Positions 34,016-43,500 of a stretch of DNA of 51,535 nucleotides are shown here, in pieces. The notes beneath the pieces were generated by a model, which worked only from the letters and a program-made list of their open reading frames with translations, was not told the origin of the DNA and made no database searches. The translations under genes and the position numbers were made by a program. Each line of letters starts with the position of its first letter. The stretch's first letter is position 1. Source of the DNA: an uncultured Verrucomicrobiota bacterium (lineage in GTDB: Bacteria; Verrucomicrobiota; Verrucomicrobiia; Limisphaerales; UBA9464); assembly GCA_903910585.1 (NCBI GenBank), contig CAIWAH010000229.1:1-51535 (forward strand), given 5' to 3'.

Positions 34016-34579
34016 ATGGGAACGCCCCACTCTTCGCTCAAGGGACGGCTGCTGCTGGATGGCGGCAAGCTGGGCGGAGGCTATTTCCAGCGAACCGTGG
34101 TGCTGGTGTGTGAACACGACCGGCAGGGGGCCTTCGGGCTGGTCCTGAATCGCCCCAGCGAGAATCGCCTCGCGGACGTTTTCCCACAGGAACTCCCGGA
34201 ACGACTGCGCGCCGAAACCCTGTTTGGCGGCGGCCCGGTCCAGCCCGCGGCACTAAGTTACCTCCATTCAGACCGGTTTCTGGGCGAACCCTCCATCATC
34301 GAGAACCTCCAGGTCGGCCATGACCTCGACCGCCTGATCGAACTCGGCGATGCCTGGTCGCCGGATCAGCGGCTACGGGTGTTTGCGGGTTACGCCGGCT
34401 GGTCCCCGGGCCAACTCGACGAGGAGATGCGCCGCCATTCCTGGCTAAGCGTGCCGGCGACGGTGGATCTGGTGTTCCACCTGCCCGCGCAGGACCTCTG
34501 GCGCCACGTGCTTCGTCAGTCCTCCGACTGGCAATCCCGCCTGCTGGCGGACTCGCCGGAGGAATTGTCGTGGAATTGA
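34016..34579 (+). CDS. YqgE/AlgH family protein
   Basis: A 187-residue protein of the YqgE/AlgH (DUF179) family. The N-terminus SLKGRLLLDGGKLGGGYFQRTVVLVCEHDRQ, cut here into its typical LL(D/A)...F.RTVV.(V/I)CEHD pattern, and GLVLNRPSE, LFGGGPV and YAGWSPGQLDEE are hallmarks. AlgH was once thought to regulate alginate genes; the molecular role remains unclear. Its end overlaps the next gene by 10 bp, and that gene's Shine-Dalgarno sequence lies inside it, so the two are coupled. Confidence 0.94.
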   Translation: MGTPHSSLKGRLLLDGGKLGGGYFQRTVVLVCEHDRQGAFGLVLNRPSENRLADVFPQELPERLRAETLFGGGPVQPAALSYLHSDRFLGEPSIIENLQVGHDLDRLIELGDAWSPDQRLRVFAGYAGWSPGQLDEEMRRHSWLSVPATVDLVFHLPAQDLWRHVLRQSSDWQSRLLADSPEELSWN

Positions 34580-35274
34580 ACCGGCCTCCTTGCCGCCCTC
34601 TGCTGGTGGTGGCCATTCCGGAGGAAGCGCGACCTTTGCTTCGGGCACTCGCCGCAAAAGGCCATCGCCGCCTCGACTCGGTGGCCCGTGCCATCGCCGG
34701 CCGCGAGGTCCGCTTCGAAACGGTGCGATTGCTGACCACGGGGATGGGAGCGGTGAACGCCTCAGCCGCGTTTTCGGAGGCACTCACGGCGGAGACTCCA
34801 CCTTGGGTGGTCACGGCGGGCATTGCCGGCGGCCTGGACCCCGCGCTGCAAACCGGCGACGGCTGCTTTGACGCCGATCCGGATTTCCCGCTCACAGACC
34901 GGCTCATTCGGGCTGGGTTCACGCCGGGAGTCTGCACGCTCGTCCGTCGGGTCGCAGTCACGGCGGCGGAAAAGGCGCGACTCCGGGCGGAGACGGGTGC
35001 CCGCTTGGTGGACATGGAATCCGCGGTGGTCCGTGAGCTCGCCCGCGAGGCGAAGCTTCCGAGCGCCACGGCACGAACCGTCTCGGACACTGCCGGAGAG
35101 GATCTGCCGCTTGATTTCAGCGCTCTGGTGGATGCCGACCAGCGTCTGCACCCGGGCAAGTTCGCCTTCGCGCTACTTCGCTCGCCGGGGAAAATTCCAG
35201 CCTTGCTGCGACTGCAACGAAGCGTGGGCATCGCCACTGCACGATTGGCCACGGCATTGTCGGCGCTCGTTTGA
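34570..35274 (+). CDS. Nucleoside phosphorylase-like protein (MTAN/HpnG-like)
   Basis: A 234-residue protein of the purine nucleoside phosphorylase / MTA-SAH nucleosidase superfamily. LLVVAIPEEARPLLRAL, LLTTGMGAVNASAAF, VVTAGIAGGLDPALQTGD and ARLVDMESAVVRELA (with the family Met-Glu) match, and VSDTAGEDL carries the base-binding Asp. Its divergence from standard MTA nucleosidase resembles HpnG-type hopanoid phosphorylases; the substrate is uncertain. The GTG start is set by GGAGGA at 34558-34563, six bases upstream, inside the yqgE end. Confidence 0.82.
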   Translation: MELNRPPCRPLLVVAIPEEARPLLRALAAKGHRRLDSVARAIAGREVRFETVRLLTTGMGAVNASAAFSEALTAETPPWVVTAGIAGGLDPALQTGDGCFDADPDFPLTDRLIRAGFTPGVCTLVRRVAVTAAEKARLRAETGARLVDMESAVVRELAREAKLPSATARTVSDTAGEDLPLDFSALVDADQRLHPGKFAFALLRSPGKIPALLRLQRSVGIATARLATALSALV

Positions 35275-35310
35275 CCGGCTGCCAGCGCCAGTTGGCGGGT
35301 TTCCCCAACG

Positions 35311-35357
35311 AAAAAGCGGGCCCGGGGGTGACACACGTTCACACCGCCCGGACCCGC
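35311..35357 (-). terminator. Rho-independent terminator for the 1009-residue secreted protein gene
   Basis: On the minus strand, a GC-rich hairpin of about 15 bp (arms starting GCGGGTCCGGG and ending CCCGGGCCCGC, one bulge and one G-U) is followed by TTTTTCGTT. It lies 50 bp after the stop codon at 35408. Confidence 0.85.
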
Positions 35358-35407
35358 CCGCCCGTCCTCACTCAAGGACGGATGAAACTGTCATGGTATC
35401 CGTCAGC

Positions 35408-38400
35408 TTACTGATAACGGATGCGCACCGTGGTCGTTCCGCCCGCGGTGACGACCTCGGTTCCGACGATGGTCACCGCCGGGGTGATGGTGAGGTAGCC
35501 CTGCGCGCCGGCCGCCGGGATTTCCGCGGTGATGACTTTGCCCGTGGTATCCACCTGGACATTGGTCAGGGCCGTGCCGATCAGGCCGCCCGGAATGGTG
35601 GTGGACACCTGAATGCCGCCGGCACCGACGGCAGGCGTCGGGTCCTCCTTGGGCTCCGGATGCGAGATCACGGTGTAGAAGTTGAGGTCATTGGGCGAGG
35701 TGGGGCCCTCGTTCGGCCGGTTCGCCAGGTTGATGACGCCCTTGGCTGCCACCAGAATCTGCTTGGTCGTGGTCGCCAGGGTCATCTGGTAGGTGCGAAT
35801 GCCAACCGGGTGATTGTTTACAAAGGCCCAGAAGCTCGGCGTGACCGCCCGGAAGTTCTTGGCCACCGGGTCCAGCTCCATCACTCGGACGGCAACCTGA
35901 TCCTGCTCGTAGCCATCGGGTTTGGACACCCACGCAACCACGATGCGGTTCAATGCATCTACTGCCAGGGTGGCCCGGTCAGCCGTGGCGCGGAATCCGC
36001 CTTCGCTGACGTCTCCCAAGGCCACGAACTCACGGGTAACCGCATTCCAGGCCGCGAGCCGCACCACGCCGCCGATGCGGGTGGTGAAGTAAACGTAGGG
36101 GCTGTTGATGTGGCCGCCGATGCGGTGGCCGTCGCCGCGGCCGCGGTCGAAGGTCTCCCCGGACGTGTTCTGATCCAGCGAGCCCTGCAGGTCGCCGGCG
36201 TTGTTGTAGAAGTAGAAGACGCCGGCGACGCGGACAGCGAAGCCGCCCTTGAACGGAGCCACGTTCGACCAGAGGTCGCCGTCGGCGATCTTGAAGGTCT
36301 CCTTAACAACTGAGCCATCCGGCGCGATGATCGTGGCGACAGCGGCATTGCCGTCCGCGCGATAGAGTTTCGAGCGGTCCTCCACCACCGAGACGAAGTT
36401 GCCGTTGTCGAGGCCCACGACATCGCCGCCGAAGCGGGTGTTCTGGTCGGAGGCGACCTGACCGGTGGTCACCCGGCCGTGGGCGGAGTCAAGGGCCTTG
36501 GTCAGCGACTTGGCAGTCAACGCCACCGGGTCGAGCTCGAAGGTCTGCACAGTGCCGTAGCGGCTTTCGACTGAGCCCGTGTTCCGGTCGTAACCGGTAT
36601 TCCAGCGGTTGCCGGAATTGAACTCGGTGAGGGTGTGGGGCGACGCTTCCGCGCCGACGATGTAGTTCTTCGCGCCGGGACGGGTGTCACCCGCAACGCG
36701 GCCTGGATTGCCGTTCTGCCGGGAGGCGTTGATCGGCCCCTTGAATGGCGTTCCGTCGTCCGCGAAGAAGCCTTCGAGCAACTTGGCGGCGCCGCCGGCG
36801 GCCGGCTGGGCTGCCACCACATAGCGCTGCATGTCCGCAGTTCCGTCGGCAAACGTGTTGCCCTCGATCAGGAACGTGCTGGTGCCGAGCACGGAGGCGT
36901 AAGGCTCCCAGTTGCCCAGGGCATCAAGCCCGGGGTTGATGACCGGCGTATCCGACACGATGCGGTTCAGGCCGACGGATTCGGCACTGCCCGGACGGAC
37001 CGGCAGGACGAACAGGCGCGTGGCGACCACGGTGTTGTCCGGGGCGCCACTGTTGTTGCTCTCCCACGCCACCGCCACGGTGTCGTTCCGGAAGGCCACC
37101 CGCGGGCTTTGGGCCACCAGCGTGTTGGGGTCCGGCAGCTCCTTTTCACTCACGTAGAACGTGCCGCCCAGCGGGCTGCCGTTTTTGTCGAAGAGCCGGC
37201 CCAGCACGATTTTCGCGGCGCCGCCCGTCGGTGAATTGTCGTCATAGACCACCGCGACGCGTCCGAGGGAATCAATGCCCACGTCACAGCGGCCGGGACC
37301 GTTCAGCGTGACATCGTCCGCGATGTTTTTGGCCCAACGCAAAGTGCCGTCCGCATTGAGGACCGTGACATAGACCAGTTTTTTGCCCTCGGCATCGGTT
37401 CCGGTGCCCACGGCGGCATACGCATCATTGCCGTTGCCATGGAAGCCGACGCCGTCTCCGCGACCACCACTGCCGGCGGCGGCATTTCCGCCGACCACGG
37501 CGAGGTCAATGTTGGTGGACGTCGCGGTTCCGGTGTTGTCGAACAGGCGGATCTTGACCCCTTCCGGAGTCGCAAAGCGCACGGCAAAGCCGGACTTCGT
37601 GACCCCGACACCATGCCACATTTCGGCCTTCACCGGGGTTTCGCTGGCCAACTGGATCGCCTTGACCTCGGTTCCGTCCGCCTTGAGCACCCGGACGATT
37701 GCGTGATTCTCGGCACTGGCGCCGCCGTAGATGTCCGTGAGGTCCGTGCGCTGCCGGCTTTCACCGACGATCACGATATTGCCGTTCGCCAGATAATCCC
37801 AGTCGCCGATCCGGACGTCGCCGTCGCGTTCCGCGTAGGCGTCGGTCAGCCCCGACAGGATGCGAATCGGCGCCCCGTTGTCGTCCAGCAGCTGGACGGC
37901 CGGAAAGTCCCCGGCGTTTTCGCCGGCTGCGTTGAACTGGACCGGGCCCAACTCGGTGACCTCGATGCCCAGATCGAACGCCGTCGCCCCCATGCCGATG
38001 CCCCCGCCGAACGGGTTCGCCTTGATCTTGGGGCCCCATGAAGTGCGGCCGGAAATGGCGGTTCCGTTTGCCCGGAAGTAGGACAGGAACTTCGTGGTCA
38101 GGGTCTGCCCCGCAAAGTTCGGATCAATCGTGGTGATTTCGGTGTCCTGGGTGACTTGGACGCCGTCCCGATTGAACAGGGTCCACACCGCCTCGTTGTC
38201 GGTCAGTCCGTCGCCGTCGTCTTCCCAGCCGACGATGACATTTCCGTTCCGGGAAATCGCGATGCCGATGCTCTCGGTGTTGTTGTTGTTAACGGTGTCG
38301 ACCGTGTTGATGTAGATGGTCTCAGACACGGGGGTAAGGCCATTGGCCTCCGGCGCACCGGGCAGCGTCTGCGCGACCACGGCGGCGGTCAGATAAGTAA

Positions 38401-38437
38401 ATCCGACCGCAGCAACGAGCGTTCTTAGCGGGATCAT
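35408..38437 (-). CDS. Large secreted protein, propeller-like repeats
   Basis: A 1009-residue secreted protein with a signal peptide (MIPLRTLVAAVGFTYL start, cleavage near VAQ at 23). Repeated blade-like units alternate an outward strand with a DxxGR/DxxN turn (NGNVIVGWEDDGDG, GRVAVVYDDNSPTGG, NDTVAVAWESNNSG, LNRIVVAWVSKPDG), suggesting one or more beta-propellers. The last 50 residues are a beta-sandwich-like Thr/Gly/Val-rich tail ending RIRYQ, possibly a surface-targeting or secretion domain. There is no enzyme motif. It has its own structured leader and a strong terminator, so it is probably monocistronic. Confidence 0.8.
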   Translation of the reverse strand: MIPLRTLVAAVGFTYLTAAVVAQTLPGAPEANGLTPVSETIYINTVDTVNNNNTESIGIAISRNGNVIVGWEDDGDGLTDNEAVWTLFNRDGVQVTQDTEITTIDPNFAGQTLTTKFLSYFRANGTAISGRTSWGPKIKANPFGGGIGMGATAFDLGIEVTELGPVQFNAAGENAGDFPAVQLLDDNGAPIRILSGLTDAYAERDGDVRIGDWDYLANGNIVIVGESRQRTDLTDIYGGASAENHAIVRVLKADGTEVKAIQLASETPVKAEMWHGVGVTKSGFAVRFATPEGVKIRLFDNTGTATSTNIDLAVVGGNAAAGSGGRGDGVGFHGNGNDAYAAVGTGTDAEGKKLVYVTVLNADGTLRWAKNIADDVTLNGPGRCDVGIDSLGRVAVVYDDNSPTGGAAKIVLGRLFDKNGSPLGGTFYVSEKELPDPNTLVAQSPRVAFRNDTVAVAWESNNSGAPDNTVVATRLFVLPVRPGSAESVGLNRIVSDTPVINPGLDALGNWEPYASVLGTSTFLIEGNTFADGTADMQRYVVAAQPAAGGAAKLLEGFFADDGTPFKGPINASRQNGNPGRVAGDTRPGAKNYIVGAEASPHTLTEFNSGNRWNTGYDRNTGSVESRYGTVQTFELDPVALTAKSLTKALDSAHGRVTTGQVASDQNTRFGGDVVGLDNGNFVSVVEDRSKLYRADGNAAVATIIAPDGSVVKETFKIADGDLWSNVAPFKGGFAVRVAGVFYFYNNAGDLQGSLDQNTSGETFDRGRGDGHRIGGHINSPYVYFTTRIGGVVRLAAWNAVTREFVALGDVSEGGFRATADRATLAVDALNRIVVAWVSKPDGYEQDQVAVRVMELDPVAKNFRAVTPSFWAFVNNHPVGIRTYQMTLATTTKQILVAAKGVINLANRPNEGPTSPNDLNFYTVISHPEPKEDPTPAVGAGGIQVSTTIPGGLIGTALTNVQVDTTGKVITAEIPAAGAQGYLTITPAVTIVGTEVVTAGGTTTVRIRYQ

Positions 38438-38661
38438 GTGGTTGTGGTATGGAGTTATGCGGGCAGTTTCCACAACGGGACGGGAGGCGAAGCCCGAAGA
38501 AGACACTGCTTCTCAGGCCAGAAACTCCAGAATTACGTCGGGGAACGAAGGCACCGTATTCCCCAGCCTCTGACGTGAAAGCCCCGGAAAGGGGTAGGCA
38601 CCGGGTCACCGGCAACACCCACCAGGGCAACGCTCCGTCTGCAAGGAGGTCGGCGAGCCGA
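38438..38661 (-). promoter_or_regulatory. Structured leader of the large secreted protein gene
   Basis: A 224-bp gene-free stretch. On the minus strand a nested stem (38572-38576 with 38535-38539, then 38559-38564 with 38540-38545) separated by a 7-nt bulge encloses a 13-nt loop. Upstream is a CCCC-TTTCC-GGGG hairpin. The octamer CGGTGCCT occurs twice (minus strand, 38549-38556 and 38596-38603). It resembles a cis-regulatory RNA but matches no riboswitch class that I can name. Confidence 0.5.
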
Positions 38662-39804
38662 CTAGACCAACCGCTTGAGCTTCGGGTCGGACGCCAGCTT
38701 CTTGACCAATTCCTTGATCTTCTGCGCCTCCGCTTTCGCCGCGATCAACGTGGAATCATCCGCGAGCACGATGATGCTGTCCTTCACCCCCACCAGGGTG
38801 ATCGGCGTCCGGTTCTTCGTCCGCGCGTCATAGACCACGTTGCGGGCCGAATCCACATGCACCAGTTGCGCCACCGCGGCATTGCCCTCGGCATCCTGCT
38901 TCACATGCCGCGCCAAGGCCGGCCACGCCCCGAGGTCATCCCATTCGAAGGCGCCGTCGGCGACCACGACGTTCTGCGCCTTTTCCATCAGCGCGAAGTC
39001 CACGCTGATCTTGCGGATGTCGGGATACTCCTTTGCCAGGACCCGGTTGAGCGCGGCAGGACTCTTCGCCGCCGCCGCGAACCAGCGCTGGCAGGCGGCA
39101 TTCATTTCCGGAGCATGCTTTTCCAGCCCGTTCGTGACGGTGACGAATGACCACACAAACATGCCGGCATTCCAGCGGTAGTTTCCGGCGGCGACGTAGG
39201 CCTCGGCCTTCTCCAGCGGCGGTTTCTCCACGAATTGCTCCGCCCGGTAAAAGCGGGTCTTGTAGGGCCGGGCGCCGGCGGGTGCCGGCAGTTCCTTCAG
39301 GTCGTGCCGGATGTAGCCATAACCCGTCTCGGGACCGGTCGGCTTGATGCCGATGGTCACGATGACCTGGCCGCGGCCGGCGAGGTCAAAGGCATCCGCC
39401 AGCACCCGCTGGAAATCCTTTTCGCTCGGAATCACGTGGTCGGCGGGCAGCACGGCCATGACCGCCTTGGTCGAACGGGCCCCAACGATGGCCGCCCCGA
39501 GGGTGACGGCGGCGCAGGTGTCGCGGCCGACCGGTTCGGCGATGACGTTTTCCTTCGGCAGTTTCGGAAGCTGCTTCCGCACCGACGGGGCCTGCACGGC
39601 ATTGGTGATGATGAGGATGTTCCGCAGCGGCACGAGCGGCAGCACGCGATCCACCGCCTGCTGGAGAAAGGATCGCTTGCCCAGCAGCGTGATAAGCTGT
39701 TTGGGCGTGGCCTCGCGGCTTACCGGCCAAAAACGTTCGCCGCGGCCACCGGCCATGATGATGACGTAGCGGTCCGAGGCCGGGGATTTCTTGGAGACTG
39801 CCAT
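38662..39804 (-). CDS. manC: Mannose-1-phosphate guanylyltransferase
   Basis: A 380-residue nucleotidyltransferase making GDP-mannose from mannose-1-phosphate and GTP for polysaccharide or glycan synthesis. The pyrophosphorylase signature is AGGRGERFWP (18-27) followed by REATPKQ. VLPADHVI, GYGYIR, FVEKP and the region NAGMFVW fit the family. It is the single-domain form without the C-terminal isomerase. The ATG at 39804 is preferred; the upstream frame overlaps the divergent gene's leader. It diverges from mpl across 128 bp. Confidence 0.95.
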   Translation of the reverse strand: MAVSKKSPASDRYVIIMAGGRGERFWPVSREATPKQLITLLGKRSFLQQAVDRVLPLVPLRNILIITNAVQAPSVRKQLPKLPKENVIAEPVGRDTCAAVTLGAAIVGARSTKAVMAVLPADHVIPSEKDFQRVLADAFDLAGRGQVIVTIGIKPTGPETGYGYIRHDLKELPAPAGARPYKTRFYRAEQFVEKPPLEKAEAYVAAGNYRWNAGMFVWSFVTVTNGLEKHAPEMNAACQRWFAAAAKSPAALNRVLAKEYPDIRKISVDFALMEKAQNVVVADGAFEWDDLGAWPALARHVKQDAEGNAAVAQLVHVDSARNVVYDARTKNRTPITLVGVKDSIIVLADDSTLIAAKAEAQKIKELVKKLASDPKLKRLV

Positions 39805-39932
39805 AGTTTGCGTGGCGGGAAGCCTGCCCTGAGGGAGCCGTCGCGGACAAGTCCCGGCCGGTCTTCGCGAAACCTGGCGGCCGCGCGATTTTGCCCTTTG
39901 CAACTGCCCCATCCGGACCGTGAACTCCCGCC

Positions 39933-41327
39933 GTGCTCACCGACTTCAAGAGCGTCCACTTCATCGGCATCGGCGGAACCGCCATGGCCAGCGCCGCGGT
40001 TGCCATGCAGGAACGCGGCTTTCACGTGACCGGCTCCGACCAGGACGTGATCTATCCGCCCATGTCCACGTTCCTCGCGGCCCGCGGAATCGCCGTCAAG
40101 GCCGGCTACGCGGAGGCCAACCTTGCCCACCGGCCGGACCTCGTCGTGATCGGCAATGCCATTTCGCGCGGCAACCCGGAGGCCGAGGCGGTCCTCGACC
40201 GGAAACTCCGTTACTGCTCCCTGCCGGAACTGCTCAAGGAGTGCTTCATCCGCGGCAAACGCTCGCTCGTCGTCACCGGCACCCACGGCAAGACCACCAC
40301 CACGTCCCTGCTCGCCTGGGTCTTCGAACACGCCGGGCTCAACCCCTCGTTCCTCATCGGCGGGATCCCCGCCAACCTCGGCCAGGGCGCCCGGTTCACC
40401 GATTCCGACTGGTTCATCCTCGAAGGCGACGAATATGACACCGCCTTCTTCGACAAGCGCAGCAAGTTCGTCCATTACCTGCCGGAGGTCGCCATCATCA
40501 ACAACCTGGAGATGGATCACGCGGACATATTCGGGTCCCTGGCGGACATTCAGCTTTCCTTCCGGCGGTTCATCAACCTCATCCCGCGCAACGGCCTGCT
40601 GCTGGCCAATGGTGATGAACCCAACCTCGCGCCGCTGCTCGGCGTGAAGCATTGCCCAGTGAAGCGGTTCGGTCTGGGGGAAGCCAACGACCTCCGTGCG
40701 ACCGGCGTCCATCTGCGCCCCGACGCCTCGGAATTCGAAATCTCGACCTTTCGTTTCGAGGTGCCGCTGATCGGTGAACTCAATGTCCGCAACGCCCTGG
40801 CGGTCGCCGCCTGCGCCCGACACTGCGGCCTGAGCGACGCTCAAATCCAGGCGGCCTTCGCCACGTTCCAAGGCGTCCAGAGGCGCATGACGGTCCGCGG
40901 CGAAGCCCGGGGTATCGCGGTCGTGGACGACTTTGGCCACCATCCGACCGCGATCCGCGAAACCTTGCGGGCGCTGCGGGTGAAATTTCCCGGCCGGCGG
41001 CTTTGGGCCATCTTCGAGCCGCGCTCGAACACAACCCGCCGCAATCTCTTCCAGACGGAACTGGTGGACGCACTGGAACGGGCCGATCAGATCGTGGTCG
41101 CGGAAGTGGCCCGCCTCGAACAGCTGCCACCCGAAGAGCGGCTCAATCCGGACAAGCTCATGCAGGACCTTCGGCTGGCCGGCAAACCGGCCGCGTATTT
41201 GCCGACCGTCGAAAGCATCATCGAGCATGTCGGCGCCGGCGCGAAGGAGGGCGACGTGGTCTGCGTCTTCAGCAACGGCGGCTTTGGCGGCATCCATGAC
41301 CGGCTCCTGCAGCGGCTGGCAGTTTAG
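39933..41327 (+). CDS. mpl: Murein tripeptide ligase
   Basis: A 464-residue Mur-ligase family protein: UDP-N-acetylmuramate:L-alanyl-gamma-D-glutamyl-meso-diaminopimelate ligase, which recycles cell-wall tripeptide. The Rossmann start HFIGIGGTAMAS distinguishes Mpl/MurC from other ligases, and the ATP P-loop GTHGKTTTT lies at 116-124. The Mpl-like ILEGDEYDTAFFDKRSKFVHY and NLEMDHADIF follow. It has a GTG start. It converges with the M16 peptidase gene with a 21-bp gap. Confidence 0.94.
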   Translation: MLTDFKSVHFIGIGGTAMASAAVAMQERGFHVTGSDQDVIYPPMSTFLAARGIAVKAGYAEANLAHRPDLVVIGNAISRGNPEAEAVLDRKLRYCSLPELLKECFIRGKRSLVVTGTHGKTTTTSLLAWVFEHAGLNPSFLIGGIPANLGQGARFTDSDWFILEGDEYDTAFFDKRSKFVHYLPEVAIINNLEMDHADIFGSLADIQLSFRRFINLIPRNGLLLANGDEPNLAPLLGVKHCPVKRFGLGEANDLRATGVHLRPDASEFEISTFRFEVPLIGELNVRNALAVAACARHCGLSDAQIQAAFATFQGVQRRMTVRGEARGIAVVDDFGHHPTAIRETLRALRVKFPGRRLWAIFEPRSNTTRRNLFQTELVDALERADQIVVAEVARLEQLPPEERLNPDKLMQDLRLAGKPAAYLPTVESIIEHVGAGAKEGDVVCVFSNGGFGGIHDRLLQRLAV

Positions 41328-41348
41328 GCCCGCCAGCCGGCCAACGCT

Positions 41349-42611
41349 TCAGAAGTCGAGCAGGCGTTCGATCCGGTAGGCGCGCCGTTGGGGACTGACC
41401 AACGCCACCGCCAAACGAGCCGGACTGAAATAGGCCCGCGCCACCGGCAGCAGTTCCGCGGGTTTGACCCCGGAAATCCGCCGGCGCGACTCGACGGGAT
41501 CGACCACCTGGCCATACGCCAGCCACTGTTCGCCCAGCGACATCATGTGGTGTTCCGTGTTCTCCAGCTGGAGGTCCATCTGGCCCAGGACGTAGTCGCG
41601 GGCGCGGGCGAACTCTCCCTTCCCGGGCGCCCGGCGGGTCAGCCGAACCAGTTCGGCCACCACCAGTTTCACGGTGCGCTCAACCTCCGACGGGTCGAGA
41701 CCGGCGGAAATCACCAGGTCACCGCAGTCGCCCCAGAACGACAGCGAACTGTTGATATTGTAGGTCAGCCCGTGCTCCTCCCGAACGACTTGGAACAGCC
41801 GCGAGCTCATGTTTTCACCCAGGATCACGTTGAGCAACCGGAGGGCGAACCGACTCGGGTCGTGCCGTGAGCAGGTCCGGAAGCCGAGGCCGAGGTTTGC
41901 CTGTTCCACGGGTTTTCGGACCAATTTGACCGCCGGTTTCCGGTTCCGCTCGGCTGGCGGCAGGCAGCCGGGACGGTTCCCGCGGCGAAATTGCCGCAGC
42001 CGGCCGCGGACAAGCTCCACCAATTCCGCGTGTTCCAGGTTGCCAGCGGCGGCGATGACCGTCGAATCCGTCACGTAGTGGCTGGCGAGGTAATCCACGA
42101 AATGCTTTCGCCGCATCGCCGCGAGGGTTGTCGGGGTCCCGATCACCGCCCGACCCAACGGGTGCCCGGGAAATTGGGCCTCGTTGAGCAGGTCATGCAT
42201 CAGTTCCGCGGGCTGGTCGCGATACATGGCCATTTCCTCGAGGATCACGGTGCGTTCCCGGCGGATTTCAGCCGGGTCGAGCCGGGATTCGAGGAACATG
42301 TCGAGCAGCACATCGACGAGGTCGCCAAGGCGGCTCGCCTGGGCCCGCGCGTAAAAGCAGGTGTGCTCTTCGTCAGTGAACGCGTTCAGGTAACCGCCGA
42401 TGCCCTCGACGGCCTGGGAAATCTGGGCCGCGGTCCGAAGTTGGGTGCCCTTGAACAGCAGGTGCTCAATGAAGTGGGAAATACCCCCCAGCGGTTCCGG
42501 TTCGTGGCGGCCGCCGACCCCCACCCAGACGCCCACGGACACGCTGGCCATGTGCGGCATCCGCGCCGTGACAATGGTCGGCCCTGATTCCAGACGGGTC
42601 AGCGAATACAC
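41349..42611 (-). CDS. M16-family zinc peptidase
   Basis: A 420-residue inverzincin of peptidase family M16 (PqqL / mitochondrial processing peptidase-like). The active-site HFIEH is at 46-50, with the third zinc ligand most likely Glu126 in ERTVILEEM. The substrate-binding C-terminal half contains VILGENMSSRLFQVVREEHGLTY, the R/Y motif usually found in the second domain, so it appears to be a complete catalytic subunit. It has a GTG start. It follows the LOG-family gene by 12 bp on the same strand, probably in one operon. No signal peptide, so cytosolic. Confidence 0.94.
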   Translation of the reverse strand: MYSLTRLESGPTIVTARMPHMASVSVGVWVGVGGRHEPEPLGGISHFIEHLLFKGTQLRTAAQISQAVEGIGGYLNAFTDEEHTCFYARAQASRLGDLVDVLLDMFLESRLDPAEIRRERTVILEEMAMYRDQPAELMHDLLNEAQFPGHPLGRAVIGTPTTLAAMRRKHFVDYLASHYVTDSTVIAAAGNLEHAELVELVRGRLRQFRRGNRPGCLPPAERNRKPAVKLVRKPVEQANLGLGFRTCSRHDPSRFALRLLNVILGENMSSRLFQVVREEHGLTYNINSSLSFWGDCGDLVISAGLDPSEVERTVKLVVAELVRLTRRAPGKGEFARARDYVLGQMDLQLENTEHHMMSLGEQWLAYGQVVDPVESRRRISGVKPAELLPVARAYFSPARLAVALVSPQRRAYRIERLLDF

Positions 42612-42623
42612 GGTGGTCGGGGT

Positions 42624-43304
42624 TCAGCGGAAGGCCGCCGGCACTTCGGGAACACCGACCGAACGGCGATATTCCAGAATCCAGTCGATGACCTGCTGCG
42701 GGTCGTCGGTCAGCCGCATCAGCTCCACGTCACCCGGCGAAATCGTGCCGCCGGCCTCGAGCGTATGGCGGGACCAATCGAGCAATCCCTGCCAATGATC
42801 GCGCCCGAACAGGATGACGGGCACCGCCGGAACCCGCTGGGTCTGGACCAGGGTCACGACCTCAAACAGCTCATCCAGGGTGCCGAACCCGCCCGGCATG
42901 AACACGAAACCAAAACTGTATTTCACCAGGCAGACTTTCCGGGTGAAGAAGTAGTGAAAATCCACGCTGACATTGGCGTATCGGTTCCCGCCCTGCTCGA
43001 ACGGCAGCTCGATGTTCAGCCCCACGCTGGGCGGCCCCTTGGCCTTGGCCGCTCCCCGGTTGGCCGCCTCCATGATGCCCGGACCGCCGCCGGTCACCAC
43101 GGCCAATCCCTGCCGGGCAAGGCCTTCGGCAATGGCCACCGCCGACTTGTAGTGCGGGGAATCCGGCTTGGTCCGCGCACTGCCAAACACGGTCACGGCC
43201 GGCCCCAGGCGGGACAACGTGTCAAAGCCGTCCACGAACTCGGACATGATCTTGAAGACCCGCCAAGGATCTTCGCTGCGGCGCTCATGCGGGGTTTCGT
43301 TCAC
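42624..43304 (-). CDS. LOG-family nucleotide phosphoribohydrolase-like protein
   Basis: A 226-residue Rossmann-like protein of the LOG family (TIGR00730), which in several organisms cleaves nucleoside monophosphates to base and ribose-5-phosphate. GGGPGIMEAANRG (72-84) and PGGFGTLDE (137-145) are the signature motifs with the catalytic Arg and Glu. The GTG at 43304 was chosen because the family-like DPWRVFKIMSEF follows and the upstream part is not conserved-looking; a downstream ATG is possible. It is the first gene of a pair with the M16 peptidase. Confidence 0.92.
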   Translation of the reverse strand: MNETPHERRSEDPWRVFKIMSEFVDGFDTLSRLGPAVTVFGSARTKPDSPHYKSAVAIAEGLARQGLAVVTGGGPGIMEAANRGAAKAKGPPSVGLNIELPFEQGGNRYANVSVDFHYFFTRKVCLVKYSFGFVFMPGGFGTLDELFEVVTLVQTQRVPAVPVILFGRDHWQGLLDWSRHTLEAGGTISPGDVELMRLTDDPQQVIDWILEYRRSVGVPEVPAAFR

Positions 43305-43361
43305 GGGCGGCGAAGTTAGGGAGGGAAACCGCCCCGGCAAGCCCGGTGACAGGCCGGAAAC

Positions 43362-43404
43362 AAAAAGAGCCGCCTGTCCCAACTCCCATCAGAACAGGCG
43401 GCTC
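43362..43404 (-). terminator. Rho-independent terminator after the pseudopilin-like gene
   Basis: A perfect 11-bp stem (43394-43404 with 43367-43377; GAGCCGCCTGT / ACAGGCGGCTC) with a 16-nt loop is followed on the minus strand by TTTTTG. It lies about 100 bp after the stop at 43501. Confidence 0.9.
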
Positions 43405-43500
43405 AACCCAGAACCAACCAACAGGATCGGCGCAACGGGCGCCGTCACGCACTTCCCCCTGCAAGCAGGATGCCAAGAGCAGTCCTGCGAAAACCTCTCA

